A stretch of 64,000 nt of DNA, taken from NCBI GenBank assembly GCA_046328115.1, contig JAXLXE010000001.1, forward strand, positions 3,100,001 to 3,164,000, read 5' to 3'. Positions within the stretch are counted from its first letter, which is position 1. Each line of letters begins with the position of its first letter. The stretch is from JAXLXE01 sp046328115. Lineage in GTDB: Bacteria; Chloroflexota; UBA6077; JACCZL01. Positions 34,916 to 43,289 of the stretch are shown here, in pieces. The notes beneath the pieces are model-generated. The model was not told the DNA's origin, made no database searches, and was given only the letters and a program-made list of their open reading frames with translations. Made by a program: the position numbers and the translations under genes.

Positions 34916-35545
34916 GTGAACCCTGTAGCCGCTCCCTCAGCCCCGCGCCTCAACGTACGCATCCACCCCACCGCCGACGTCGCCGAAAGCGCCAGCCTGG
35001 GCGAGGGCACCGCCATCTGGAACTACAGCAAAGTAGCGAACGGCGCCTCACTGGGTCGCAACTGCAAAGTGGGCTCCGGCGCGTACATCGACGTGGACGT
35101 GGAGATCGGCGACAACTGCAAGATCCACAACCGCGTGCTCGTACACGAGGGCGCCGTCATCGAGAGCGGCGTCTTCCTGGGTCCCGGCACCGTCATCACC
35201 AACGACATGTGGCCCCGCGCCATCACCCCAGACGGCGAGCTCAAGAGCGGCAATGACTGGGAGGTGGGCCCCGTCCGAGTCTGCTACGGAGCCAGCGTTG
35301 GCGCCGGTTCCATCATCCTGCCAAACGTCACCATCGGCCGCTTCGCGCTGGTCGGCGCCGGCTCAGTGGTCACCCGGGACGTGCCAGACTACGCCCTGGT
35401 GGTCGGGCACCCGGCCCGGCAGGTTGGCTGGGCCTGCGAGTGCGGCCACAAGCTGGCGGCGGAGCAGGCCACCTGGCGCTGCCCCGCCTGCAATCGCGTC
35501 TACGATCTGCCCAGCGTCCCCGCCTCGCGGGGACCCAACAGCTAG
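34916..35545 (+). CDS. Left-handed beta-helix acyltransferase with C-terminal zinc ribbon, WbpD-like
   Basis: About 209 residues. The N-terminal hexapeptide repeats (IHPTADVAESASLGEG and onward through IGDNCKIHNRVLVHEGAVIESGVFLG) form the LbH fold of nucleotide-sugar N-acetyltransferases of the WbpD/WlbB type; TNDMWPRA and NVTIGRFALVGAGSVV also match. The last 45 residues carry CECGH...CPACN, a four-cysteine zinc-ribbon-like knob. With the WbpB-like and WbpE-like genes upstream it could complete acetylation of the 3-amino group of a UDP-sugar acid. GTG at 34916 has AAAGGA upstream; the longer in-frame extension from 34766 overlaps the GH5 gene and is not protein-like. Confidence 0.83.
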   Translation: MNPVAAPSAPRLNVRIHPTADVAESASLGEGTAIWNYSKVANGASLGRNCKVGSGAYIDVDVEIGDNCKIHNRVLVHEGAVIESGVFLGPGTVITNDMWPRAITPDGELKSGNDWEVGPVRVCYGASVGAGSIILPNVTIGRFALVGAGSVVTRDVPDYALVVGHPARQVGWACECGHKLAAEQATWRCPACNRVYDLPSVPASRGPNS

Positions 35546-36510
35546 GCGCAGACCGCCGCGTCCGCGCTCCATCGGTTGTAGGCCGGGTCCTCCGCCCGGG
35601 CCAGCCGCTCGCGCGCGTCCAGCCACATCTGCTTCCACACGGACGGGTCCGTCAGCACCGCGCCAGGATTCGCCTTGCTGCGGGCCACGAAGCCGGGGAA
35701 CGTCGGCCGCCCCGTGGGCTGGCCCACCGGCTGGTAGCGCAGGTCAAAGCTGATCCGTACGCTGTTCTGCGTCGTGTTCTCGCGCGACGAGTGCACCGTC
35801 CGCTGGTTCAGCAGCAGCACGCTCCCCACCGGCATCGGCAGCGGGATGGCGTGGTCCTCCGCGATAAGCTGCTCCGGGATGGACAGGCCCTTGGCCGTCG
35901 GGCAGTGCGGGTCCAGCCCGTGGCGGTGGCTTCCCGGCACCACCTGCATGCAGCCATTGTCCAGCGTCGTCTCCGTCAGCGGCATCCACACCGTCAGAAT
36001 CGTCGCCACGTCCGCCTCTGGCAGCACCACCCCGTTGTCCTGGTGCCACGGCACCGCCACGATCAGCCCGTTCCGATCGCCCGCGCTCACCGCCCGCGGC
36101 GGCAGCTTCGTTCGGATGTGCTGGACCGGATTGGAGTAGATCTCCGGACCCATCAGGTCCTCCACCAGGTCCAGCAGCCGCGGCGTGGTCAAGACCCGGA
36201 ACGCAGCCGGCCCATGGTGCATCGGCGTGTCGTACTTCACGCCCCGCTGCGGTAGGGCTATGTCAAAGTGCTGAGGAAAGTTTCGACCGCTCTCCTCGCA
36301 CACCTGAACCAGGCGGTCCACGAAGGGCAGCTCCGCATAGGTAGAGCGCAGCTTGCCCTCCGCCACCAGGTCCCGGGCAATCCCATCCAGCACACCGTTG
36401 TACTCGTCCAGGACCGGCTTGATGTCCCGCTCCGGATCGAGCACACCCTCGACCACCAGGTAGCCGTCCTCGTCGAACCGCTTCATCTGCTCGGCTGTGA
36501 GCACTCGCAC
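35542..36510 (-). CDS. Phytanoyl-CoA dioxygenase-family protein
   Basis: About 322 residues of the PhyH Fe(II)/2-oxoglutarate oxygenase family. VPWHQDNGVV contains the HxD metal motif, the C-terminal half has RTVHSSREN with the distal His, and a following Arg (SVRISFDLRYQ) would bind 2-oxoglutarate. The start of the family (LTAEQMKRFDEDGYLVVEGVLD) immediately follows the GTG at 36510, which has GAGGGGACA upstream, so the longer frame from 36693 is rejected. It hydroxylates an unknown small molecule. It converges on the acyltransferase gene with a CTAG stop overlap and is divergent from the NTF2-like gene. Confidence 0.87.
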   Translation of the reverse strand: MRVLTAEQMKRFDEDGYLVVEGVLDPERDIKPVLDEYNGVLDGIARDLVAEGKLRSTYAELPFVDRLVQVCEESGRNFPQHFDIALPQRGVKYDTPMHHGPAAFRVLTTPRLLDLVEDLMGPEIYSNPVQHIRTKLPPRAVSAGDRNGLIVAVPWHQDNGVVLPEADVATILTVWMPLTETTLDNGCMQVVPGSHRHGLDPHCPTAKGLSIPEQLIAEDHAIPLPMPVGSVLLLNQRTVHSSRENTTQNSVRISFDLRYQPVGQPTGRPTFPGFVARSKANPGAVLTDPSVWKQMWLDARERLARAEDPAYNRWSADAAVCA

Positions 36511-36585
36511 CGCTGTCCCCTCCCAGGAGCTGATTCTTGGCGAGCATGGTACTCGAATATCCTCAGCGCGACCGACCTGGGCGCA

Positions 36586-36591
36586 TAGAAT
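36586..36591 (+). promoter_or_regulatory. Putative -10 element upstream of NTF2-like gene
   Basis: TAGAAT lies 28 nt before the ATG at 36620 in GC-rich sequence, the same placement as the TATAAT before signal peptidase I. No convincing -35 hexamer is present. Weak evidence. Confidence 0.3.
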
Positions 36592-36619
36592 CCCAGCACC
36601 ACATGGGGGTGCCACGCAG

Positions 36620-36994
36620 ATGCCTGCAATGCGACCAGAAGAGCTCCACCCGGCCTTCACCACGGCATTCAATGCCGGCGACACGGAGAGCATCCTCGCG
36701 CTCTACGAACCGGAAGCCACGCTCATGTCCGCGCCGGGCAAGGCGGCCACTGGCACAGACGCCATCCGCGCCGCGGTCGGAGGCTTCCTCGCCTTGAAGG
36801 GCACAATGACCGTGGAGACCGGCTCGGTGGTGATCTCGGGAGACACCGCACTCCTGCACGGAAGCTGGGTGCTCAAAGGCACCGGGCCAGACGGCAAACC
36901 CGTCGAGCTATCCGGCCAGAACACCGAGGTTGCCCGCCGCCAGCCTGACGGCCGCTGGCTCTTCACGATCGACAACCCGTTCGCCGGCGCGTGA
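36620..36994 (+). CDS. NTF2-like (SnoaL/DUF4440-type) protein
   Basis: A 124-residue cone-fold protein. ELHPAFTTAFNAGDTESILALYEPEATLMSAPG is the usual first half (helix pair, then the pocket), and LHGSWVLKGTGPDGKPVELSG followed by RRQPDGRWLFTIDNP is the usual beta-sheet end of the SnoaL/DUF4440 group. Such proteins are small ligand-binding or isomerase-like enzymes; function here is unknown. GGGGGTGCC precedes the ATG. The stop overlaps the GTG of the next gene (GTGA), so the two are translated together. Confidence 0.8.
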   Translation: MPAMRPEELHPAFTTAFNAGDTESILALYEPEATLMSAPGKAATGTDAIRAAVGGFLALKGTMTVETGSVVISGDTALLHGSWVLKGTGPDGKPVELSGQNTEVARRQPDGRWLFTIDNPFAGA

Positions 36995-37872
36995 ACGTGA
37001 GGCACTCCCGATCACGGCGGAACGCACCGCCGCGAGTAGCGCTCTGGATCACCGTAGCGGCGGCTCTGCTTGCTACGCTCGTCCCCGGCCACGCCATCCC
37101 CCAGATCTATGCCCAGGATGAGCCCAACTTCCCCATCTTTGATACCCACATCCACTACAGCCAGGACGCCTGGGCCCAGTTCTCCGTCGACGACGCGTTG
37201 AGCATCCTGGACCAGGCCGGCATCTACCGCGCCATGGTCTCCAGCACGCCAGACGAAGGCACCCTCATGCTCTACCAGCGCGATCCCGGGCGGATCATCC
37301 CCGTGCTGCGGCCGTACCGCACCCGCGCCGACATGACCACCTGGACAACCGACCCCTCCGTGCTGGACTACCTGGAGGGCCGAATCAACGGCGCGCCGTA
37401 CCGCGCCTTCGGCGAGCTCCACATCAGCGGCGACGAGGTTGGCCACCTGGTTCCACGCACCCTTGCCGTCTGGTCCGTCAGCCGAGGTCTCGCTGTGCAC
37501 GCCCACACCGGCGCCGACGGCGCGGCCGCCCTGGCCCGCGCCTACCCAGACGTCAACATCCTCTGGGCCCACGCCGGCATGAGCGCCTCCGCCGCCACCA
37601 CCCAGCAGATCCTGCGCGACCACCCCAACGTCTGGGTAGAGCTCGCCCTCCGCGGCGATGTCGCCCCCGGCGGCACGCTGGACCCCGCCTGGGCCGCCAC
37701 CTTCGCGGCCTATCCCAGCCGCGTCATGATCGGCACGGACACCTGGGTCCCCTCCCAGTGGGCCCGCCTGCCCCGCATCATGGCCGCCGTCCAGGTCTGG
37801 CTCAAGCAGCTACCCCGCGACGTAGCAGAGCAGATCGCCCACCGCAACGCCGAGCGCCTCTTCGGCCCCTGA
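36991..37872 (+). CDS. Secreted amidohydrolase-family protein
   Basis: A 293-residue protein with a signal peptide (about 1-42: RRNAPPRVALWITVAAALLATLVPGHA, cut near IYAQ). The TIM-barrel domain begins FDTHIHYSQDAW (HxH metal motif). AFGELHISGDEVGHL, GLAVHAHTGAD (His), NILWAHAGMSAS (His) and SRVMIGTDTWVPSQW (Asp) complete the amidohydrolase_2 metal site. An extracytoplasmic amidohydrolase of this type is uncommon; the substrate is not known. It starts at a GTG that overlaps the NTF2-like stop. The following 224 bp up to the convergent diguanylate cyclase contain no gene I can support. Confidence 0.8.
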   Translation: MNVRHSRSRRNAPPRVALWITVAAALLATLVPGHAIPQIYAQDEPNFPIFDTHIHYSQDAWAQFSVDDALSILDQAGIYRAMVSSTPDEGTLMLYQRDPGRIIPVLRPYRTRADMTTWTTDPSVLDYLEGRINGAPYRAFGELHISGDEVGHLVPRTLAVWSVSRGLAVHAHTGADGAAALARAYPDVNILWAHAGMSASAATTQQILRDHPNVWVELALRGDVAPGGTLDPAWAATFAAYPSRVMIGTDTWVPSQWARLPRIMAAVQVWLKQLPRDVAEQIAHRNAERLFGP

Positions 37873-38096
37873 CGCCAATCCGGGCAATGCTGCGTACCCT
37901 CAGCTGGCGACCTGAGCAGCCCGCCGCACGCCTGCGCCGCTGGGAGCACCGTCGTCTCGACGGCCACGGCCCGCTCGCCGTCGGCTGGCCGGAGTGCCGG
38001 GCCAGACTTAGCCGCCCGGTGTTGCGGAGGCCAGCGCGGACGCCAGCGGCCCCAGCCAACGGTCTCAGGCCGGCCGCCGCGTTCGAGGCCCCGGCC

Positions 38097-39215
38097 CTAC
38101 TCCGCCACCCGGGTCCGGTCCCGCCCGGCCTCCTTGGCATGGTACAGCGCCTTGTCCGCCCGGGCCAGCCATTGCTCCGCCGTCTCCTCCCGAGCGATCC
38201 CCGCCACGCCGGCCGACGCCGTCACCCGGATCGTCTGCTCCTCGTGCTGCACGTCAGAGCCGCGAATGGCCTCCAGCAGACGATCCGCCAGACGCTTCGC
38301 GTCGTCCTGCGCCGTGTCCGGTAGCACGATGACGAACTCCTCGCCGCCGAACCGCGCTACCAGGTCGCTCTTCCGCGGGAAGCACTGCACCGTCCGATCC
38401 GCCACCGCCTTCAGCACGGTGTCGCCGGCCGGGTGCCCGTAGTTGTCGTTCACCCACTTGAAGTGGTCGATGTCTACCACGATCAGGCTGGCCTGTTGGC
38501 CGAACACGTCGCGCAGCGAGATCACCTTCGCCAGATGCTCGTCCAACGCGCGCCGATTGTGAAGCTGCGTCAGCGGGTCAAGCTCACTCTCGCGCTTTGC
38601 CTCGTGGAGCTGATTTGCCAGATTGGAGACCTTCTCGCCTAGCTGCTGCATCTCCGCCTGCTGCCGCACCTTGCGTTCGTGCACGAGCGTCGCGATGGAC
38701 GCCACCGTGGACAGCACCTCGCGCTTGAGGTCCTCCACCGGCCGCTCGTCCACCACGGTCTTGAGCTGGCTCAGCCGCTCCATCACCTGGCCGTCCGTTT
38801 GTTGGTCCGCCACGAACGCGCCCTGGAGCGCCTGAATCGCCGCCCAGATCACCTCCCGCAGGTCGGAGAGCGATCCCTCAACAAACTGCTGCTCCAGCCT
38901 TCGGTGGTCCGCCACGAACCGCTGCACGCCGCCCCAGTCGCGCCGCGTGGCCTCGCCCGGCGGCGGCTGCTCCTCCATGCCCGGCCGCGGTCCCGCCAGC
39001 AGCACGTGCTGCGCCCACGCCTCGAACAGCCGACGCGTCGTGTTCGCGTCAACGGAGTCCAGGTCAAACGCATTCTTGCCTAGCGCGCGCAGGATGGATC
39101 CCACCGTGTCCATCGGCGCATCGGCATCGCGGCTCAGGGTCTCGCGCGGCGGCTCCGGGGCGGCCGGCGGCGCCGGCTTCTCTGCTTCCGCGCTGTTGTT
39201 CTTCCACTTCCACAT
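38097..39215 (-). CDS. Diguanylate cyclase (GGDEF), soluble
   Basis: About 372 residues with no membrane helix. The N-terminal 190 residues are helical and contain a coiled-coil signalling helix that ends in LHEAKRESELDPLTQLHNRRALDEHL. The GGDEF domain has GGEEF, and an intact RxxD inhibitory site (RKSD) five residues upstream, so it should make c-di-GMP and be product-inhibited. It may feed the nearby polysaccharide locus, a common c-di-GMP target. The longer frame from 39443 is rejected. The start peptide MWKWKN is identical, down to the 18 bases, to that of the exported protein at 24481. It is divergent from the propeller gene. Confidence 0.92.
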   Translation of the reverse strand: MWKWKNNSAEAEKPAPPAAPEPPRETLSRDADAPMDTVGSILRALGKNAFDLDSVDANTTRRLFEAWAQHVLLAGPRPGMEEQPPPGEATRRDWGGVQRFVADHRRLEQQFVEGSLSDLREVIWAAIQALQGAFVADQQTDGQVMERLSQLKTVVDERPVEDLKREVLSTVASIATLVHERKVRQQAEMQQLGEKVSNLANQLHEAKRESELDPLTQLHNRRALDEHLAKVISLRDVFGQQASLIVVDIDHFKWVNDNYGHPAGDTVLKAVADRTVQCFPRKSDLVARFGGEEFVIVLPDTAQDDAKRLADRLLEAIRGSDVQHEEQTIRVTASAGVAGIAREETAEQWLARADKALYHAKEAGRDRTRVAE

Positions 39216-39427
39216 GGCGCTGCTTCGCTCGACTTTTTCGGAATACCGCTGGCGAACGGCCGGCTGCGCCCGCGGTCTGCCAGGGAGCCGCGCGCGGCAT
39301 GCGAGCCTCGCTGTAGAAAACGGCCGGACGCAGCGTAGGGGTATGGCCACACATGGCGAGTTAATGAGATAGTGTATCGATATGTGCCGGTGCGGCCGCC
39401 CGGCAGTCTCTTGGAGGTTTCCCAGCC

Positions 39428-40783
39428 ATGCTCCCTGCGCCACCCGCGCGGCGCATCGCGGCTCTCGCCGCCGCCGCCACCCTTGCCCTCGCCCTGTCGC
39501 TCTCGGCTTTCGCCGTCCCCGCCGCGCGCGCTCTAGCCGCTGCCGACTACCTCATCGCGGCAGACCCAACCGCCGAGCGACTCTACTTCTACCGCCTGCC
39601 CGACCTCGCTCCCCTCGGCCAGCTAGACAACCTCAAGCTCGGCGCTCACGCCGGCGCCTTCACCCTCCCCGACGGCGGAGTGGTCTTCGTCGACGACAGG
39701 GCCGTCCAGTTCGTCGTCGTCCGCCCAGACGCCAGCGGCGTCCCATCCATCGCCATGCGCGCCCCAATTCCAACCCCTACCCCCTTCGGGCGCGCCGCCT
39801 GGGGCGGCCTGGATCCCTCCCAGCGATACCTGGCCGTCAGCTCCGACGACGACGGCGCCGCCCGCCAGACCATCTCCGTGCTGGACACCACCACGGGCGC
39901 TGTCTCCCAGATCCTCCTGGAGTTGAAGGCCAACCTGAACGGCCAGTACGAGGAGGTCCACGCCTACATCGGCGGCAACCCCTCCACGCTCTTTGCCACG
40001 GTAGGCGGCGAGGTCCGCGGCTACCTGCTGGACGATGTCCTCGCCGGCCGCGCTCGATCTGACGCGCCCTCGTCCGCCGTCACCATCACGCCGAACTCGC
40101 ACGGCCCGGCCTTCTCCCACGCCCTCGGTCGACTCTATTCCACCACCGCGGACGGGCTGGCCACGGCAGACGTCATCGGCGGCAAGCTCTACCGCTCCCG
40201 CACGATCCCCTGGTCCAGCGATGGTCCCCGCCTCGGCCAGAACTTCCGCCCCCGCCTCTCGTACGACGGGAGTTATCTCTACGGCGCCGTGACCGGCCCC
40301 ACCGCCGGCCTCGCGCCCACGGACTGGGCGCAGATCCAGGGCTACTTCCACGCCGTGGACCTGCGCTCTGAGACCAGCACCGCGATCCCCCTGGGCTCCG
40401 GCATTATGGTTCGCTTCGCGCTCTCCCAGTCCTACGCGCTGATCCCCAATCTCGCCGCGGATGGCGACTCCGCCCTGCTGGTGGACGTACTAGACGGCTC
40501 GCCTAGCTTCCAGCAGATGATCGGCCGCGTGCCCCTCGCGAAGCTCTCGGACGGCCCCGTTGCCGGCGAGCCCACCCGCGGCAAGCAGTCGCGCGCCGCC
40601 ACCATCACACCGGACGGTCGCTGGGGATTCGTCTCCCACGGCGGAGACGGCAAGATCTCCGTCATCGACACCGCCGAGCGCCGCGTGGCCAGCACCATCG
40701 ACGTCCCCAGCACCATGGCCGGTGGTGGCTATCTCTACGCCGTCCAGCCGGGCAGCCGCCCGGCGGACCTGGCGCTCCGCTAG
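39428..40783 (+). CDS. Secreted beta-propeller-like protein (YncE/WD40-like)
   Basis: A 451-residue exported protein: the first 38 residues are a Sec signal (PPARRIAALAAAATLALALSLSAFAVPAARA). The rest shows repeated blade-like strands such as YLIAADPTAERLYFYRLPDL, RYLAVSSDDDGAARQTISVLDT and GRWGFVSHGGDGKISVIDTAERRVASTIDVP, as in YncE-type propellers that accompany metal or zinc uptake systems. It is followed immediately by a ZnuA-like protein whose GTG shares one base with its stop. The pair may therefore form an extracytoplasmic metal-binding unit; this is inference. GGAGGT is upstream of the start. Confidence 0.78.
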   Translation: MLPAPPARRIAALAAAATLALALSLSAFAVPAARALAAADYLIAADPTAERLYFYRLPDLAPLGQLDNLKLGAHAGAFTLPDGGVVFVDDRAVQFVVVRPDASGVPSIAMRAPIPTPTPFGRAAWGGLDPSQRYLAVSSDDDGAARQTISVLDTTTGAVSQILLELKANLNGQYEEVHAYIGGNPSTLFATVGGEVRGYLLDDVLAGRARSDAPSSAVTITPNSHGPAFSHALGRLYSTTADGLATADVIGGKLYRSRTIPWSSDGPRLGQNFRPRLSYDGSYLYGAVTGPTAGLAPTDWAQIQGYFHAVDLRSETSTAIPLGSGIMVRFALSQSYALIPNLAADGDSALLVDVLDGSPSFQQMIGRVPLAKLSDGPVAGEPTRGKQSRAATITPDGRWGFVSHGGDGKISVIDTAERRVASTIDVPSTMAGGGYLYAVQPGSRPADLALR

Positions 40784-41745
40784 TGGCGGCCACGCTGCCC
40801 CCTGTCTCTCGCAACCCGGGTGGGCTTCGGCCCACCCGGCGCGCCTTCCTGCTCGGCCTCGGCGCGGCCACGCTCGTCCCTCGTGTCAGCCTGGCCCAGA
40901 CCACACCCATCTCCGTCGTGGCCAGCACACCCGTCGTGGCGGATCTCGTCGCCAACGTCGCCGGAGACCGCGCCTCCGTCCACTCGGTAGTCCCCACAAG
41001 CGGTGATCCGCACACCTACGAGACCACCCCGCGTGATCTCGCCGCGCTGTCGGAGAGCAAGACCTTCATCTTCGTAGGGGGTTTCCTCGAAGCGTTCCTC
41101 GAGACCTCGGTCTGGGGCAACGCCCTCCGAGATGCAAAGCTTCCCACGTTACGGCTGCTCGATCGCGCTGACCCTATCGTGACGGACACCGTCATCGACC
41201 ATGGCGACCACGTCCACGACACCCGCTCGGGCGATCCGCACGTGTGGCTGGATCCCCTCCGCGCCATGCTCATGATCCAGGCCATTGGCGAGCACCTGAC
41301 CGTGGTGGACCAGCCGGGGGCCGCCGAATACCGGTCGCGCGCGGACGCGTACGGGGCGGCCGTGGCGGATCTCCACGCCGAGCTAGATCGGGATCTCGGC
41401 GCCATTCCCCGCGAGCGCCGGCGCCTCATCGTGCTGCACGACGCGTACCGCTACTTCGCCCAGCGGTACGGCTTCGAGGTCATCGGCTACGTCGTCAAGA
41501 ACCCCGGCCAGGAGCCGTCCGCCAAACAACTCGCAGAGCTCACGGCGCTGATCGACTCGGCCAATGCCTCCGTGGTGTTCAAGGAGCCCCAGCTCAACGC
41601 GCGCATCCTGGAGCAGCTGGCGGCCGACCGAGGGCTGCGGGTGGGCGACCTGCTCACGGACTCCTTCGCCGGCCGCGTGAACAGCTACCTGGGCCTCATG
41701 CGGTTCAACCGCGACAGCCTGCTCCAGCACCTCGCCAACTCCTGA
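40783..41745 (+). CDS. ZnuA/TroA-like metal ABC transporter substrate-binding protein
   Basis: A 320-residue exported protein of the cluster-9 metal-binding family. A Tat-like signal (TRRAFLLGLGAATLVPRVSLAQ) precedes ISVVASTPVVADLVANVAG. Metal ligands are visible in SGDPHTYE (His), GDPHVWLDP (His) and near GRVNSYLGLMRFN at the C-terminus. A short His/Asp-rich loop (DHGDHVHD) resembles the flexible zinc loop of ZnuA. No permease or ATPase gene is adjacent, so the partner transporter must be elsewhere or absent. The start GTG overlaps the previous stop by one base. Confidence 0.87.
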   Translation: MAATLPPVSRNPGGLRPTRRAFLLGLGAATLVPRVSLAQTTPISVVASTPVVADLVANVAGDRASVHSVVPTSGDPHTYETTPRDLAALSESKTFIFVGGFLEAFLETSVWGNALRDAKLPTLRLLDRADPIVTDTVIDHGDHVHDTRSGDPHVWLDPLRAMLMIQAIGEHLTVVDQPGAAEYRSRADAYGAAVADLHAELDRDLGAIPRERRRLIVLHDAYRYFAQRYGFEVIGYVVKNPGQEPSAKQLAELTALIDSANASVVFKEPQLNARILEQLAADRGLRVGDLLTDSFAGRVNSYLGLMRFNRDSLLQHLANS

Positions 41746-41797
41746 TCCCGCGACCGGGCCGGCGCTGCGCGCGACACCGGCGGCTCGCTCCAGCTAT

Positions 41798-41843
41798 CGT
41801 CTGGCAGACCCGCCGCCCATTCCCGCGGCGGATCTGCCAGACG
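41798..41843. promoter_or_regulatory. Long hairpin just upstream of the dihydropyrimidinase start
   Basis: CGTCTGGCAGA (41798-41808) pairs perfectly with 41833-41843, and CCGCCGC (41810-41816) pairs with 41825-41831, leaving an 8-nt loop. It lies 53 bp after the ZnuA-like stop and 17 bp before the next ATG, and there is no T-tract. It could be a terminator-like end for the upstream pair or a structure in the leader of the downstream gene. Confidence 0.55.
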
Positions 41844-41860
41844 AAAACCGGAGGCGTGAC

Positions 41861-43282
41861 ATGCTGGATCTGCTCGTGCGCGGCGACCGTGTGGTGACCC
41901 CCCAGGGCGTCGGCGCCTTTGACGTAGCCATCCAGGGCGATCGCATCGTGGCTGTGGCCGCCCCGGGCTCAGTGCCCGGCGAGGCGGCTCGCGTCGTAGA
42001 CGCCACCGGCAAGATCGTAGTGCCCGGCGGGATCGACCCCCACACCCACTGCCATTGGCCCGTGCCCTTCCCCGGCGGCCAGGCCACCCTGAGCGCGGGG
42101 CCGGAACAGGTCAGCCGCGCCGCATTGTTCGGCGGCACCACCACGCTCATCGACTTCGCGGCCTGGGAGCCCAGCGAGTCGCTCCAGCAGACCGTCGAGC
42201 GGCGCGACCTCGACTGGCACGGCCAGTGCTACACCGACTACGCCTTCCACGTGGTGCTCACCGGCGCCCCCCCGCCGGACGTCCTGGACCAGATCTCGGA
42301 GACCGTCCAGGCCGGCTTCCCCAGCTTCAAGATCTTCACCACGGATATCACCCCCAGCCGCCGCGGGCGCCGCGTCCTCTACGGCCACATCTGGGAGGTG
42401 CTCCAACGCCTGGCCCAATCCGGCGGCCTGGCCGCCATCCACGCCGAAGACGACGACATCGTCATGTACATGTACGAGAAGCTGACCCGCGAGGGCCGTA
42501 CCGGCTTCGAGCACCTGGCAGAGGTCCACAACACCCTCTCCGAGGACCTCTCCTTCCGCCGCGTGATCCGCCTGGCTGAGCTGGTCGGCGCCGCGCTGTA
42601 CATGGTCCACGTCAGCGCCGCCAGCGGCGTCCAGGCCGTTCGTGAGGCCAGGAGCCGCGGCGTCCCCATCTACGGCGAGACCCTGCACCAGTACGCCAAC
42701 CACACCAGCGACGACTATCGCCTGCCCAACGGGCAGATGTACCACACCTACCCCTCCATCAAAGGGGCGGAGGATCAGCGCGCCCTGTGGGCCGGCATGG
42801 CAGACGGCACCATCTCTACCGTGGCCACGGACGAAGTCTGCACCACCCTGGCCGTCAAGACCCAGGGCCGCAAGATCGACGACACCACCGGCGGCAACAC
42901 CGGCGTGGAGCCGCGCATGGGCATCGTCTACACCGAGGGCGTCGTCCGCCGCGGCCTCTCCCTCGAGCAGTTCGCCAACCTCACCTCAACCAACGCCGCG
43001 CGCATCCTCGGCCTCTACCCCCAAAAAGGCGCCATCGCCCCGGGGAGCGACGCCGATCTGGCAATCATCGATCCGGCCGTCAAGAAGACGATCCGCCAGG
43101 AGGAGCTACACGAATCAGACTACAGCCCCTGGCACGGCTGGGAGATCGCCGGCTGGCCCGTCATGACCATCCAGCACGGCCGCGTCGTCGTCGAGGCAGG
43201 CCGCCTCACGGCCACCGCGGACGGTGGCCGCCTGCTCCGCCGTTCAATAGCGGAGTCCATCCGCAGGTCCCCCGCCCTCTGA
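41861..43282 (+). CDS. Dihydropyrimidinase/hydantoinase
   Basis: A 473-residue cyclic-amidohydrolase that opens dihydropyrimidines or hydantoins. The binuclear metal site is visible: DPHTHCHWP with His61 and His63, a Lys near 157 in FPSFKIF (the carboxylated lysine), AIHAEDDDI (His), YMVHVSAASG (His) and TVATDEVCT (Asp). SGVQAVREARSRG and NPxxAxxLGLYPQKGAI-like C-terminal elements match the D-hydantoinase branch. Length is normal. GGAGGCGTGAC precedes the ATG. The natural substrate (pyrimidine, hydantoin or other cyclic amide) cannot be fixed from sequence. Confidence 0.92.
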   Translation: MLDLLVRGDRVVTPQGVGAFDVAIQGDRIVAVAAPGSVPGEAARVVDATGKIVVPGGIDPHTHCHWPVPFPGGQATLSAGPEQVSRAALFGGTTTLIDFAAWEPSESLQQTVERRDLDWHGQCYTDYAFHVVLTGAPPPDVLDQISETVQAGFPSFKIFTTDITPSRRGRRVLYGHIWEVLQRLAQSGGLAAIHAEDDDIVMYMYEKLTREGRTGFEHLAEVHNTLSEDLSFRRVIRLAELVGAALYMVHVSAASGVQAVREARSRGVPIYGETLHQYANHTSDDYRLPNGQMYHTYPSIKGAEDQRALWAGMADGTISTVATDEVCTTLAVKTQGRKIDDTTGGNTGVEPRMGIVYTEGVVRRGLSLEQFANLTSTNAARILGLYPQKGAIAPGSDADLAIIDPAVKKTIRQEELHESDYSPWHGWEIAGWPVMTIQHGRVVVEAGRLTATADGGRLLRRSIAESIRRSPAL

Positions 43283-43289
43283 CGGGAAG

